From Actinomycetes bacterium (GTDB lineage Bacteria > Actinomycetota > Acidimicrobiia > Acidimicrobiales > Microtrichaceae): a stretch of DNA of 64,000 bases. This document shows, piece after piece, positions 43,956-52,833 of this stretch; the stretch's first letter is position 1; each line of letters starts with the position of its first letter. Below the pieces are notes generated by a model. The model had not been told where the DNA came from, did no database searches, and saw nothing but the letters and a program-made list of their open reading frames with translations. The stretch lies in the NCBI GenBank assembly GCA_024222295.1, contig JAAEPF010000002.1, forward strand, positions 434,001 to 498,000, in the 5' to 3' direction. Made by a program: the position numbers and the translations under genes.

Positions 43956-45557
43956 ATGATCGCTACGGCGAAGGGCCAGCGCGCCAATGCGCTGGCGGTG
44001 GGCGTGGTGCTGGTCGCCGTGGTGGCGCCGCTGGCGGCGGTGCTCTGGCGCGCTGTCTACATCGACGGGTCGCTGACGCTCGACGCTGTCACGAGGGTTC
44101 TTTCCTCGGCACGGACGTGGCGGGTTCTGGCGATCACGGTCGGCCAGGCTGCGGTGAGTGCCGTGTTGGCCTTGCTGGTGGGGATTCCCGTCGCATGGGT
44201 GATCGCCCGACGCCGATTCCGCGGCCGCTCCCTGGTGCGTTCGGTCGCGATGGTGCCGTTCGTCCTGCCGTCGGTGGTGGTCGGCGCAGCGTTCTCCACG
44301 CTGCTCGGCCCGTCGGGAATCGCCGACCTGCGAGGCACGTGGTGGGCGGTGTTTGCCGCACACGTGTGCTTCAACCTGGCTGTTGTCGTGCGTGTCGTCG
44401 GCGCCGCCGTCGCCTCGGTCGATCCAGACCTCGAGGGTGCCGCCAGGCTGGCCGGCCTGCGCAGTCACCGGGTGCTGGCGCGGGTGACGCTTCGGGTGGT
44501 CGCTCCGGCGATCTGGTCTGCGGGGGTGATCGTGTTCCTGTTCTGCCTCACGAGCTTCGGCGTGATCGTGGTGCTCGGTGGTGGATCGGTCACAACGATC
44601 GAAGTGGAGATGTGGATCCGCGCCACTCGGCAGTTCGATCTGCCCGGAGCCGCTGTGCTGTCAGGCCTGCAGGCGCTCACCGTCGTGGCGGCTCTCGTCG
44701 TGGCAGGTCCGGCCACGGTCAGAACCGCCGCCCGCTCGCGTCGCTCGGCGAGAAAGCGACCGTCGACGCCAGGGGAGTGGCTCGGTGTCGGTGCAGCCGT
44801 GGGGGCGGTGTGCGTCTTCGCCGTGGCGCCGCTGCTGGCACTCGTCGAGCGGTCGCTGCGCGTGGCCGGGGGCTACGGACTGGGGCACTGGCGTTCCCTC
44901 GGCTCGGCGACCGGCAGCACCAACCTGGCGGTCGACCCGCTCGACTCCGTAGTTGCCTCGCTGCAGGCGGCGCTTCCGGCTGCGGCAGCCGCGGTCCTGG
45001 TCGGCGTGCCCGCAGCCGCAGCCGTGGCGCGCCGACCGAGAGGCGCGGCGTCTCGGATCCTGCTGCTCCCCCTGGCCATCTCGGCCACCACGGTCGGCCT
45101 CGGCCTGCTGTTGGTGGCGGGTCGCCCACCACTCGACCTGCGGCGGTCTGTGTGGTTGGTGCTGTTCGCCCAGGCCCTCGTGGCCCTCCCGCTCGTCGTT
45201 CGGGCGGTGGCTCCGGCCTTCGGTTCACAGTCGCAGAGCGTGATCGAGTCGGCCCGTCTGGCGGGCGCAGGCCCCCGGCGGCTGTGGTGGCGGGTGCAGT
45301 TGCCCATGGCCAGGGCAGCCATCACGGCCGCTGCAGGCCTCGCCGTGATCGCTGCTCTCGGCGAGTTCGGGGCGACCGTGTTCGTGGCTCGCACGACCGA
45401 CCCGACCATGCCGGTCGCGATCCAGCGCCTCCTGTCGAGGCCGGGTGAGGCAGGACTGGGCCAGGCAATGGCCCTGTCCTGCCTGCTGGCGGCCGTCTGC
45501 GCCGTGCTGCTCTGGGTGGTGGACCGCTCCGCCGGCGGCGACGGTGTCGAGGTGTAG
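43956..45557 (+). CDS. thiP: thiamine ABC transporter permease, fused two-domain
   Basis: A 533-residue integral membrane protein made of two permease halves. Each has the EAA-type loop that docks the ATPase: DPDLEGAARLAGLRSHRV (about 150) and SQSVIESARLAGAGPRRL (about 430). This is the ThiP form of the thiamine importer. It follows thiB by ten bases. The expected ATPase ThiQ is not encoded in the operon or elsewhere in the window. Confidence 0.88.
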   Translation: MIATAKGQRANALAVGVVLVAVVAPLAAVLWRAVYIDGSLTLDAVTRVLSSARTWRVLAITVGQAAVSAVLALLVGIPVAWVIARRRFRGRSLVRSVAMVPFVLPSVVVGAAFSTLLGPSGIADLRGTWWAVFAAHVCFNLAVVVRVVGAAVASVDPDLEGAARLAGLRSHRVLARVTLRVVAPAIWSAGVIVFLFCLTSFGVIVVLGGGSVTTIEVEMWIRATRQFDLPGAAVLSGLQALTVVAALVVAGPATVRTAARSRRSARKRPSTPGEWLGVGAAVGAVCVFAVAPLLALVERSLRVAGGYGLGHWRSLGSATGSTNLAVDPLDSVVASLQAALPAAAAAVLVGVPAAAAVARRPRGAASRILLLPLAISATTVGLGLLLVAGRPPLDLRRSVWLVLFAQALVALPLVVRAVAPAFGSQSQSVIESARLAGAGPRRLWWRVQLPMARAAITAAAGLAVIAALGEFGATVFVARTTDPTMPVAIQRLLSRPGEAGLGQAMALSCLLAAVCAVLLWVVDRSAGGDGVEV

Positions 45558-45724
45558 GAGCCCGCCCGGACAGGGCAATTCTTCCCGATCCCGGGATTGT
45601 GGCATTTATCGCTTAGGTGTCAGACCCGCGTGTGCCGATATTGTCTTCACGCGGGATCGACTGCCCCGGGCGGGGATTGCTCGACGGACCCAGGTCCACC
45701 CGTGTCCGCGCAGGGGAGTGTGGG

Positions 45725-47236
45725 TTGACAACAGCCAAGTCGTTCGCGGCAGTCTGCGCAGCGGTACTGATAACGGTGGCAGCGGTGCCGATGGCCGCGG
45801 CCCAGGACGACGCGGTCTCCACCACCCTCCCGCAGGGAGGTGAAGGGGGCAGCAGCGACACGACGCTGCCGCCCGCCACGACCGCGCCGCCGCCCGCGGC
45901 GGGTCCGGGTGAGACCACATCCACCACGGTTCCGGGTGATGGATCCGGCGGCCCGGAGGCGCCGACGACCACGCTTCCTGGCGGGGGTGACCCCGAAGGT
46001 GATCCCACTGCGCAGGTCCCGGTCGTGACGATTCCTCCCGAACTGGCCGATGATCCGCGTGCTCCGCTGCTGTTCGACCCTTCGCCTGGTGACGGCCTCG
46101 AAGCCCCCCTGTTCCAGCGGCCGTTCGATCCCGGCAGCAACCAGGTGCTCGACGCCAAGGTGCGCGAACTGCAGGAAGAGCTGCTCTCCAAGCAGCGCCT
46201 GCTCGACGAGATACAGGTGACACTCGCGGAGCTGGGCCAGCGAGTGGACTCGCTCACTGCCGAGCTCGAAGAACTCAACGAGGAGTCGAGGGCCAACATC
46301 GCGGCAGCGGCGGCCGCCGAGAAGGCACTGCGCGAACACACCGTTGATGCATTCGTCAACGGCTCCTCGGATGAGAAGCTGGCAATGGTCCGCACGGGCG
46401 ACCCGGTGCAGCTGGGCGTGGCGCGGGAGCTGCTCGGCAGCGTCGTCGACTCCGATGAGGAGCTGATCCGTCGCCACGAAGAGGCGCAGGCGAGGCTCGA
46501 CGCCCGCCAGGAGAAGCTGCTCGCCGAGTACACCGAGGCGCAGAACCGCTACGCCGAGCTGAGCGCCCGGTTCGCCGAGACGGTCGAGGACACCGTGTCG
46601 CAGGCACTCGCCCTCAAGGCCTATGAGGCTGGGGCACAGGTATACGTGAAGGGCTTCGTGTTCCCCGTGCAGGGCGAGGTCGAGTTCATCGACTCATGGG
46701 GCTACCCGCGCATGACCGGCACTGCCCAGGCCCACTGGCACCAGGGCACCGACATATTCGCCCCGATGGGTACGCCGCTCGTGGCCGCCGAGAGCGGCGA
46801 GGTGTTCAAGGTGGGCCAGGTCGGCCTCGGCGGCAACCGCCTCTGGGTCCGTGGCGACTCGGGTACCGAGTACTACTACGCACACCTGATCGCGTTCGCC
46901 GAGGGGATGGTCGACGGGGTCCGGGTCAACGCCGGCGACGTCGTCGGATACGTGGGCGACACCGGAAATGCCAAGGGCACGCCCCCGCACCTGCACTTCC
47001 AGGTCCACCCCAACGGTGGTGACCCGGTCAACCCGTACCCGCTGCTCAAGGCCACTTACGGCAGCCGTCCCATGGTCGAGGTCGTCGAGGCTCCGCCTCC
47101 GACGGCCGCGGCGCCAATTGACCCGCTCACCGGCGAGCCCGTCGCTGGTGTCCTCGGCCTCGCGGCCGGCACCGTGGCGGATCCTGCGGCTGCTGCTGCC
47201 ACCCCGACGACTCCATCCGCTCCACCCGCGGGCTGA
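45725..47236 (+). CDS. secreted M23 (LytM) peptidase with coiled coil
   Basis: A 503-residue exported protein. The signal peptide is MTTAKSFAAVCAAVLITVAA, ending near PMAAAQ. A Thr/Pro/Gly-rich linker (about 25-130) and a coiled coil (about 140-300) follow. The LytM domain then carries HQGTDIFAPMGTPLVAAESG (first His and Asp) and HLHFQVHPNGGDP (HxH), so the zinc site is complete and the protein is likely an active endopeptidase. A Pro/Ala-rich tail ends it. TTG 45725 was chosen because AGGGGAG precedes it and the signal peptide begins there. The coiled coil is EnvC/RipA-like and suggests a cell-division or separation role. Confidence 0.85.
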   Translation: MTTAKSFAAVCAAVLITVAAVPMAAAQDDAVSTTLPQGGEGGSSDTTLPPATTAPPPAAGPGETTSTTVPGDGSGGPEAPTTTLPGGGDPEGDPTAQVPVVTIPPELADDPRAPLLFDPSPGDGLEAPLFQRPFDPGSNQVLDAKVRELQEELLSKQRLLDEIQVTLAELGQRVDSLTAELEELNEESRANIAAAAAAEKALREHTVDAFVNGSSDEKLAMVRTGDPVQLGVARELLGSVVDSDEELIRRHEEAQARLDARQEKLLAEYTEAQNRYAELSARFAETVEDTVSQALALKAYEAGAQVYVKGFVFPVQGEVEFIDSWGYPRMTGTAQAHWHQGTDIFAPMGTPLVAAESGEVFKVGQVGLGGNRLWVRGDSGTEYYYAHLIAFAEGMVDGVRVNAGDVVGYVGDTGNAKGTPPHLHFQVHPNGGDPVNPYPLLKATYGSRPMVEVVEAPPPTAAAPIDPLTGEPVAGVLGLAAGTVADPAAAAATPTTPSAPPAG

Positions 47237-47255
47237 CAGCGGCCACAATGGGCCG

Positions 47256-47702
47256 GTGGATGTCACCGCCCAGCTGGCAACCGGGGTGCGCCCCGAGGAA
47301 CTGTTCAGCGAACTCGAGGACCTGAGCGCCTACCCGGAGTGGCTCGAGATCGTCACCCGCGCCGTGCCCACCGACAAGGTGGCCGGCGACCCCGGACCCG
47401 CATGGCTGGTGGACCTGCGTGGCCAGCTCGGCCCCCTGCGCCGCTCGAAGCGCCTGCGGATGGTGCGTCGCGTGCACAACCCCCCGCACCGTGTGCACTT
47501 CACGCGCCGCGAGCTCGATGGTCGCTCGCACAGCCCTTGGTCGCTCACCGCCGACGTGGCTCCCACCAATGCTGGAGCGAGTCTCGAGATGCGCCTGCAC
47601 TACGGGGGCGGCCTCTGGGTGCCGCTGCTCGACAAGCTGCTCGGTGACGAAATCGAGCGATCCAAGCCGCGGCTGCTCGACCGCCTCGACAGCGCCCGCT
47701 GA
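47256..47702 (+). CDS. SRPBCC (START-like) family protein
   Basis: A 148-residue SRPBCC-fold protein. It shows EELFSELEDLSAYPEWLEIV at the start, GPLRRSKRLRMVR in the middle, and LEMRLHYGGGLWVPLLDKLL with a C-terminal helix. These proteins bind hydrophobic ligands or act as cyclases/chaperones; the ligand is unknown. GTG 47256 is preceded by CACAAT at six bases, a weak leaderless promoter. Confidence 0.8.
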   Translation: MDVTAQLATGVRPEELFSELEDLSAYPEWLEIVTRAVPTDKVAGDPGPAWLVDLRGQLGPLRRSKRLRMVRRVHNPPHRVHFTRRELDGRSHSPWSLTADVAPTNAGASLEMRLHYGGGLWVPLLDKLLGDEIERSKPRLLDRLDSAR

Positions 47703-47707
47703 GCCGG

Positions 47708-48535
47708 TCAGCGCCTGGCCGCCGACCACCGGATCCCGGTGGAGGTGCTGTGGCGGGTCAGCTCCACGTCCACCCCGAACACGGAGGCCAGCAGCGCTTC
47801 GTCCAGCACATCGGCGATCGGCCCGGCGGCGGCTACCCGGCCGTCGCGTAGTGCCATCAGGTGGCTGAACGACGGCGGGATCTCCTCGACATGGTGGGTG
47901 ACCAGCACTGTCGGCGTGCGTTCGGAGCCGTTGGCCAGACGATCGAGGCGGTCAATCAGCTCCTCGCGGCCGGTGAGGTCGAGGCCGGCGTTGGGTTCGT
48001 CGAGCACCACGAACGCCGGGTGGGCCATGTGGGATCTGGCGAGCAGCACACGCTGGCGTTCACCCGATGAGAGGGTGCCGAATGGTCGGTCGGCCACAGC
48101 AGACAGACCTGTCTCCGCCAGCAGCTCGTGGGCACGACGCCGCTGGACATCGTCGTATTGGTGCCACCACGGTTCGAGCGCCCCGTTCGCAGCGCACATG
48201 ACCACCTCTGAGGCGGCCAGCGCCGGTCTGACCGAGTCCGCCATGGCCGCACTCACGAAGCCGATGCGCTTGCGCGTGGACCGCACGTCCGTGTGGCCGA
48301 GTTCCTCACCGAGCACCTGTACCGAGCCGGCGGAGGGGTGTTCCCACAGTGTGGCGACTCTCGCGAGGGTGGTCTTGCCGGACCCGTTGGGTCCGAGCAC
48401 CACCCAGTTCTGTGTCTCCTCGACGGTCCAGTCCACCTCGTCGAGGATCTGCGTTCCGCCGCGCACATAGCCCACACCCCGCAGCTGCAGAACGGGGCTC
48501 GTGCTCAATGTGTCTGTTCCAGGTGGCGTTCCCAT
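47708..48535 (-). CDS. ABC transporter ATP-binding protein
   Basis: A 275-residue ATPase: Walker A GPNGSGKTT, Q-loop near FVSAAMADS, signature LSSGERQRV, Walker B AFVVLDEPNAGLD, and H-loop VLVTHHVEEIP. No permease gene follows. Its start overlaps the exporter gene by 31 bp if ATG 48535 is used, or by four bases (TTGA) with TTG 48508. The pattern resembles single-domain ATPases found without a permease (ModF/iron-type). It is not the thiamine ATPase by position. Confidence 0.85.
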   Translation of the reverse strand: MGTPPGTDTLSTSPVLQLRGVGYVRGGTQILDEVDWTVEETQNWVVLGPNGSGKTTLARVATLWEHPSAGSVQVLGEELGHTDVRSTRKRIGFVSAAMADSVRPALAASEVVMCAANGALEPWWHQYDDVQRRRAHELLAETGLSAVADRPFGTLSSGERQRVLLARSHMAHPAFVVLDEPNAGLDLTGREELIDRLDRLANGSERTPTVLVTHHVEEIPPSFSHLMALRDGRVAAAGPIADVLDEALLASVFGVDVELTRHSTSTGIRWSAARR

Positions 48536-50436
48536 GTGGCGAACATCTCCGCGTAGCGGCCTCCGAGCGCCAGCAGTTCGGCGTGGGTTCCCAACTCGAG
48601 TACCACTGCGCCCTCCCCGTCGGCTCGGCGGTCCACCACCGCGATGCGGTCTGCACGTTGTGCTGTCGCCAGTCGGTGCGCGATCACCACCGCCGTGCGA
48701 CCTTCGAGCAGCACATCCAGCGCCGATTCCACCTTTGCCTCGGCGGCAGGGTCGATGTTCGACGTCGCCTCATCAAGGATCAGCACCCGGGGTCTGGCGA
48801 GGAACGCACGGGTGAGGCTCAGCAGCTGGCGCTCGCCGGCGCTCAGCGACACTCCGCGCTCGTGCACAGGCGTGTCCAGGCCCTCTGGCAGCCGCTCGAT
48901 CAGGTCCTGGATGCCAACGGCCCGGCATGCCTCGGCCAGCTCCTCCTCGGAGGCATCGGGTCGGGCGAAGACCAGGTTGTCGCGAACCGTGCCATGGAAG
49001 AGGAAGGGCTCCTGGGGTACTACTCCGAGCTGGCTGCGCAGTGAATCGATGGTGACCGTGCGCAGGTCGGTGCCGTCGATGCACACGCGGCCATCGACCG
49101 GGTCATAGAACCTGGCGACCAACTTGGCGACGGTGGACTTGCCGGCACCGGTCGGGCCGACAACCACGAGTGTCTCTCCCGCATCGACGCTGAGGTCGAG
49201 GCCGGTGAGCACCGGCGGGCCGGGCTCACCCACGCCATCGCCGTAGTCGAAGTCCACGGATGCGAGCTCGATGTGTCCTTCGATCGGGGCCAACTCCGCG
49301 GCGTCGGAGTCCTCGACGACGCTCGGCTGGACCTCTAGCAGGTCGGCGAGCTTCGTCACCGAGGACTGTCCCTGCTGGTACGTGGTGTAGAGCTGGACGA
49401 GTTGCTGAACCGGTGCGAAGAGCAGGTTGAGCAACAGCAGGAACATGAACAAGGTGCCAACCGACATGCTGCCGTTGCGCACGAGCAGGCCGCCCATACC
49501 GAGCACCACCACCTGGCCGAGCACTCCCAGGGTGTCGCCGACGGAACCGAAGAGGGCTCCGATCCGTGCGGTCACCAGGTTTGCTTTGCGGTAGTCGCCG
49601 ACCAGGGCCTCGTGGGTCTCGATGTTGTGTGCCGCTCGGTCGTGGGCGGTGACGGTGCGGATGCCCGACAGCGTCTCGGTCAGGTCGTCGAGCACATTGG
49701 AGATGCGGTCGCGTACGTCGTCGTAGGCGGCTGTCGACACGGTGCGGTATCGGATCGTGGCGACCACCAGGATCGGCATGATGACCCCGAGGATCACGAG
49801 GGCCATCTGTGCGTGTGAGAACAGCATGATTGCTGCGATGGCCACGATGGTGAGGCCCTGCACGACCATTTGCACGAGTCCTTCCTGGAACAACGCGGTG
49901 AGGTTCTCCACGTCCGAGGTCATGCGGGTGAGGATTACTCCGGCCTTCTCACGCTCGTAGAAGGACAGCGACAGGCGTTGCAGGTGGGTGAACACGCGCA
50001 TGCGCAGTCGCTCCATCAGCGACTCCCCGAGGCGGGCGGTCCACGAGCCGCGGGCCCAACCGAGGAGCACGTTGGCGACGATGACGGCTGCGTATGCGAC
50101 GCCGATCCAGGCCAGGGCGCGGAAGTCGCGGGGTGTGATGCCATGGTCGACACCGGCCTTCACCAGCAGCGGGCCCGCCAGCAGGGCGGCAGTCTCGGCG
50201 GCCACGAGCACGAATGCCACGAGCAGTTGGTTGCGGGCCGGCATCAGGAAACGCCGCAGGGTGAAGCGCTCCCTCTCGGGGGGGTGCCGGTCGAATTCCT
50301 CGACCTCGGGATGGTGCTCCGGTTCCCGGTCCAGGATCCGCTGGGCCTTCTCCGCCAGTTCGGGCGGGATGCCGGCGAATGGTGTCGAACCGGTCGGGCC
50401 GGTCAGCGGTGATCCCGGGGGAGGTCCCATGCTCAT
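48505..50436 (-). CDS. ABC exporter, half-transporter B (consensus catalytic Glu)
   Basis: A 643-residue type I ABC exporter half. Membrane domain about 85-370, then a nucleotide-binding domain: Walker A GPTGAGKSTVAKL, signature LSAGERQ (a variant of LSGGQ), Walker B with normal Glu in VLILDEATSNIDPA, and H-loop His in VIAHRLA. It overlaps the partner gene by four bases (ATGA). In the heterodimer its variant signature contacts the partner's ATP site. The N-terminal 85 residues are an acidic/His-rich extension. Confidence 0.9.
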   Translation of the reverse strand: MSMGPPPGSPLTGPTGSTPFAGIPPELAEKAQRILDREPEHHPEVEEFDRHPPERERFTLRRFLMPARNQLLVAFVLVAAETAALLAGPLLVKAGVDHGITPRDFRALAWIGVAYAAVIVANVLLGWARGSWTARLGESLMERLRMRVFTHLQRLSLSFYEREKAGVILTRMTSDVENLTALFQEGLVQMVVQGLTIVAIAAIMLFSHAQMALVILGVIMPILVVATIRYRTVSTAAYDDVRDRISNVLDDLTETLSGIRTVTAHDRAAHNIETHEALVGDYRKANLVTARIGALFGSVGDTLGVLGQVVVLGMGGLLVRNGSMSVGTLFMFLLLLNLLFAPVQQLVQLYTTYQQGQSSVTKLADLLEVQPSVVEDSDAAELAPIEGHIELASVDFDYGDGVGEPGPPVLTGLDLSVDAGETLVVVGPTGAGKSTVAKLVARFYDPVDGRVCIDGTDLRTVTIDSLRSQLGVVPQEPFLFHGTVRDNLVFARPDASEEELAEACRAVGIQDLIERLPEGLDTPVHERGVSLSAGERQLLSLTRAFLARPRVLILDEATSNIDPAAEAKVESALDVLLEGRTAVVIAHRLATAQRADRIAVVDRRADGEGAVVLELGTHAELLALGGRYAEMFATWERHLEQTH

Positions 50437-52262
50437 GACGGGTCTCCTCCGAGCGGCTGGGGCACGTCGTCGGCGTCCTCGTCGTCGGCATGTGCCAGCA
50501 CGTCTGCATAGGCGGGCACCGTCGCCAGCAGTTCGGCGTGTGTGCCCTGTGCGGAGACGCGGCCGTCTTCCAGGAACACGACACGGTCCGCGAGCGTGAT
50601 GGTCGACAGCCTGTGGGCTATGAGGATCGTCGTGCGACCTTCGCGCCGTGCGGTGAGCGCAGCGTGGATCCTGGCCTCGACTTCCACGTCGATGGCACTG
50701 GTGGCGTCATCGAGCACCAGCACTGCCGGGTCCACCAGCAGTGCCCGCGCGAGTGCCAGGCGTTGACGCTGGCCGCCCGACAGCGTGTAGCCGCGTTCGC
50801 CCACGATCGAGTCGTATCCCTCTTCGAGGTTGCTGATGAAGCCGTGTGCGTCGGCGATCCGCGCCGCGGCCTCGATCTCGGCCTGCTCCACATGCGGGTT
50901 GCCGAAAGCGAGGTTGTCACGGATTGGGACCGAGAACAGGAACGGTTCGTCGGGTGCGACCACCACTGCGCGGCGCAGGTCGCTGAGGGCGAGGTTCCGC
51001 TCATCGTGCCCGTCGAGCATCACCTGGCCGCGCCGCGGGTCATAGAAGCGCGCCAGCAGCCGGGCCACGGTGGACTTGCCGCTGCCGGTGCCTCCCACGA
51101 TCGCCACCGATTCGCCGGCGTTGATCGTGAGGTCGAGCCCGCGCAGCACGTCGGCTCCGCTGCCGTAGCCGAAGTACACGTCGCGGAATTCGATGTCGCC
51201 ATGGGAGTGCCGGAGCGGTTCGGGGTCTTCGCGCTCGATGATCTCCGGGGTCTCGTCGAGGACCTCGTAGATGCGTCCGGCGGATGCACGTGCCCGCTGG
51301 CCCAGGATCAGGAAGAAGCCGAGGAACCGGAACGGGATCTGCAGAAGCACGATGTAGGCGTTGAACTGGATGATCACGCCGATTTCCAGGTCCCCCTCGA
51401 TCACCAGCCAACCGCCGTACACGAGGATGGCCAGGGCACCGAGGCGTGGGAGGTTCTCCAGCAGCGGTGCGAGGCGGGCGCGTACCAGGCCCTGCTGCAC
51501 GTTGGCCCAGCGCAGGCGCCGAGCAGCGGTGGCCATCGCATCCACACGTGCCTGCTCGGCGGCGAAGGACTGCACGACGCGTACGCCTGCGATCGATTCC
51601 TCGGTCACCGTGGCCACCTCGGCCTGGCGTCCCTGGATGATCCAGGAGAGCGGGAACAGCTTGTTTCGCATGATCACGCCGACGACGTACACGAAGGGCA
51701 GGGGCAGGACCGCGACGAGTGTGAGGCCGACGTTGATGCTGAGCATCACCCCGATCGCGACCACGAAACCCAGGATCGCGGTTGCGATCAGGGGTGCGAC
51801 CGCGAAGAACAGCTGGACCGACCTCACATCTGCCTGCGCACGGCTGATGAGCTGGCCGGTCTGCATCCGGTCGAAGAACGCATGGCTGAGGCGCGTGTAG
51901 TGCCGGTAGAGCGTGGTGCGGAGGTCGGCTTCGATCGAGTAGGCGATGCGGTACAGCCCGTAGCGGTAGAGAGCCTGCAGCGCTGCGCGCACGAACGCGA
52001 TGACAACCAGCGCCCAGAGGAACGGTGCCAGCTCCGACTCGGTGGTCTGGATCGCCTTGTCGACCGTGCGGCCGACAATCGCCGGCACCGCTACCTGCAG
52101 CACGAGCGCGGCCACGGCCACGACGAGCGAGACCACGAGCACCCCGGTGTGCGGTCGCAGGATGGGCCACAGCCGGCGGATCCAGCCCATCTTGAGCCCG
52201 CCCGACTCGCCCGGTGCAGGGCCGATCGATGGGTCTGCCGGTACGGCGCCGAGTCCGCTCAC
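50433..52262 (-). CDS. ABC exporter, half-transporter A (degenerate catalytic Asp)
   Basis: A 609-residue ABC exporter half. Six helices span about 40-330, followed by Walker A GGTGSGKSTVARL and consensus signature LSGGQRQRLALARAL. Walker B carries Asp where Glu is normal (VLVLDDATSAIDV), and the H-loop is IAHRLSTI. With half B, this matches heterodimeric exporters with one degenerate and one catalytic ATP site. GTG 52262 overlaps the MarR stop (GTGA). Confidence 0.9.
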   Translation of the reverse strand: MSGLGAVPADPSIGPAPGESGGLKMGWIRRLWPILRPHTGVLVVSLVVAVAALVLQVAVPAIVGRTVDKAIQTTESELAPFLWALVVIAFVRAALQALYRYGLYRIAYSIEADLRTTLYRHYTRLSHAFFDRMQTGQLISRAQADVRSVQLFFAVAPLIATAILGFVVAIGVMLSINVGLTLVAVLPLPFVYVVGVIMRNKLFPLSWIIQGRQAEVATVTEESIAGVRVVQSFAAEQARVDAMATAARRLRWANVQQGLVRARLAPLLENLPRLGALAILVYGGWLVIEGDLEIGVIIQFNAYIVLLQIPFRFLGFFLILGQRARASAGRIYEVLDETPEIIEREDPEPLRHSHGDIEFRDVYFGYGSGADVLRGLDLTINAGESVAIVGGTGSGKSTVARLLARFYDPRRGQVMLDGHDERNLALSDLRRAVVVAPDEPFLFSVPIRDNLAFGNPHVEQAEIEAAARIADAHGFISNLEEGYDSIVGERGYTLSGGQRQRLALARALLVDPAVLVLDDATSAIDVEVEARIHAALTARREGRTTILIAHRLSTITLADRVVFLEDGRVSAQGTHAELLATVPAYADVLAHADDEDADDVPQPLGGDPS

Positions 52263-52726
52263 TTCTGACCGCCCGGGTCGCCAAACTTCTCGGTGAGGTA
52301 GGCCTCCATGGCCGTGTTGAGGCTCTCCAGGCCGACAAGTGCGCCCTCGGCCTTGTCGTCGGGGAGCCGGTCGAGCAGCCGGCCGAGTCGCTCGGCCACG
52401 ACGCGGTCGCCTTCGGTGACCTGGGTGCGTCCGGCAGCGGTGAGCGAGAGCACGACGCAGCGACGGTCAGTCGGGTCCTGGCCACGCGCCACGAGTCCGC
52501 GCCCACAGAGGCCATCGACAACCGATGTGACGGTGGAGGGCACCACGTCGAGAAGCGCCGCGACATCGGATGCCAGCCGGTCGCCTCCCTCGAGGAAGAC
52601 CAGGACCCGGTACTGGGCGAGCGTGAGGTCGGCGTCCGCCAGCGCCGCACCGGCAACACGCGCGAGCCGGGCGGCTGCGCGAACGGCGTCGGCTCGACGT
52701 GCACGGGGGGTTCCGGCCGGTGGCAT
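52259..52726 (-). CDS. MarR family transcriptional regulator of the exporter operon
   Basis: A 155-residue MarR winged-helix protein: LTLAQYRVLVFLEGG, LLDVVPSTVTSVVDGL (recognition helix), and the wing GQDPTDRRCVVLSLTAAG. ATG 52726 was chosen because TACGGT lies seven bases upstream; GTG 52735 would overlap that box. It probably represses marR-ABC-ABC until a drug or lipid-like ligand binds. Confidence 0.9.
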   Translation of the reverse strand: MPPAGTPRARRADAVRAAARLARVAGAALADADLTLAQYRVLVFLEGGDRLASDVAALLDVVPSTVTSVVDGLCGRGLVARGQDPTDRRCVVLSLTAAGRTQVTEGDRVVAERLGRLLDRLPDDKAEGALVGLESLNTAMEAYLTEKFGDPGGQK

Positions 52727-52733
52727 GTCCTGC

Positions 52734-52739
52734 ACCGTA
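52734..52739 (-). promoter_or_regulatory. -10 box TACGGT of leaderless marR-exporter operon
   Basis: Minus-strand TACGGT, seven bases before the MarR ATG. Confidence 0.6.
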
Positions 52740-52745
52740 CCGCGA

Positions 52746-52761
52746 TACTTCGAAGGTCGAA
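52746..52761. promoter_or_regulatory. candidate MarR operator
   Basis: CTTCGA-AGG-TCGAAAG: arms TTCGA (52747-52751) and TCGAA (52755-52759) form an inverted repeat just upstream of the marR -10 box. The position fits autorepression. Confidence 0.4.
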
Positions 52762-52818
52762 AGAACTGACCATGCCGCCACCGCGCACCTGCGGTCGGTT
52801 CGCCATCTGGCCGGTCGG

Positions 52819-52824
52819 TATCCT
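52819..52824 (+). promoter_or_regulatory. -10 box TATCCT of the CNNM operon
   Basis: TATCCT ends nine bases before the GTG at 52834. Confidence 0.5.
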
Positions 52825-52833
52825 GATGCCTCC

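Noticed and set aside
47708-48535. Missing thiamine ATPase ThiQ
   Set aside because: It is on the opposite strand, 2 kb away, joined by overlap to the ABC exporter operon, and has no TPP riboswitch.
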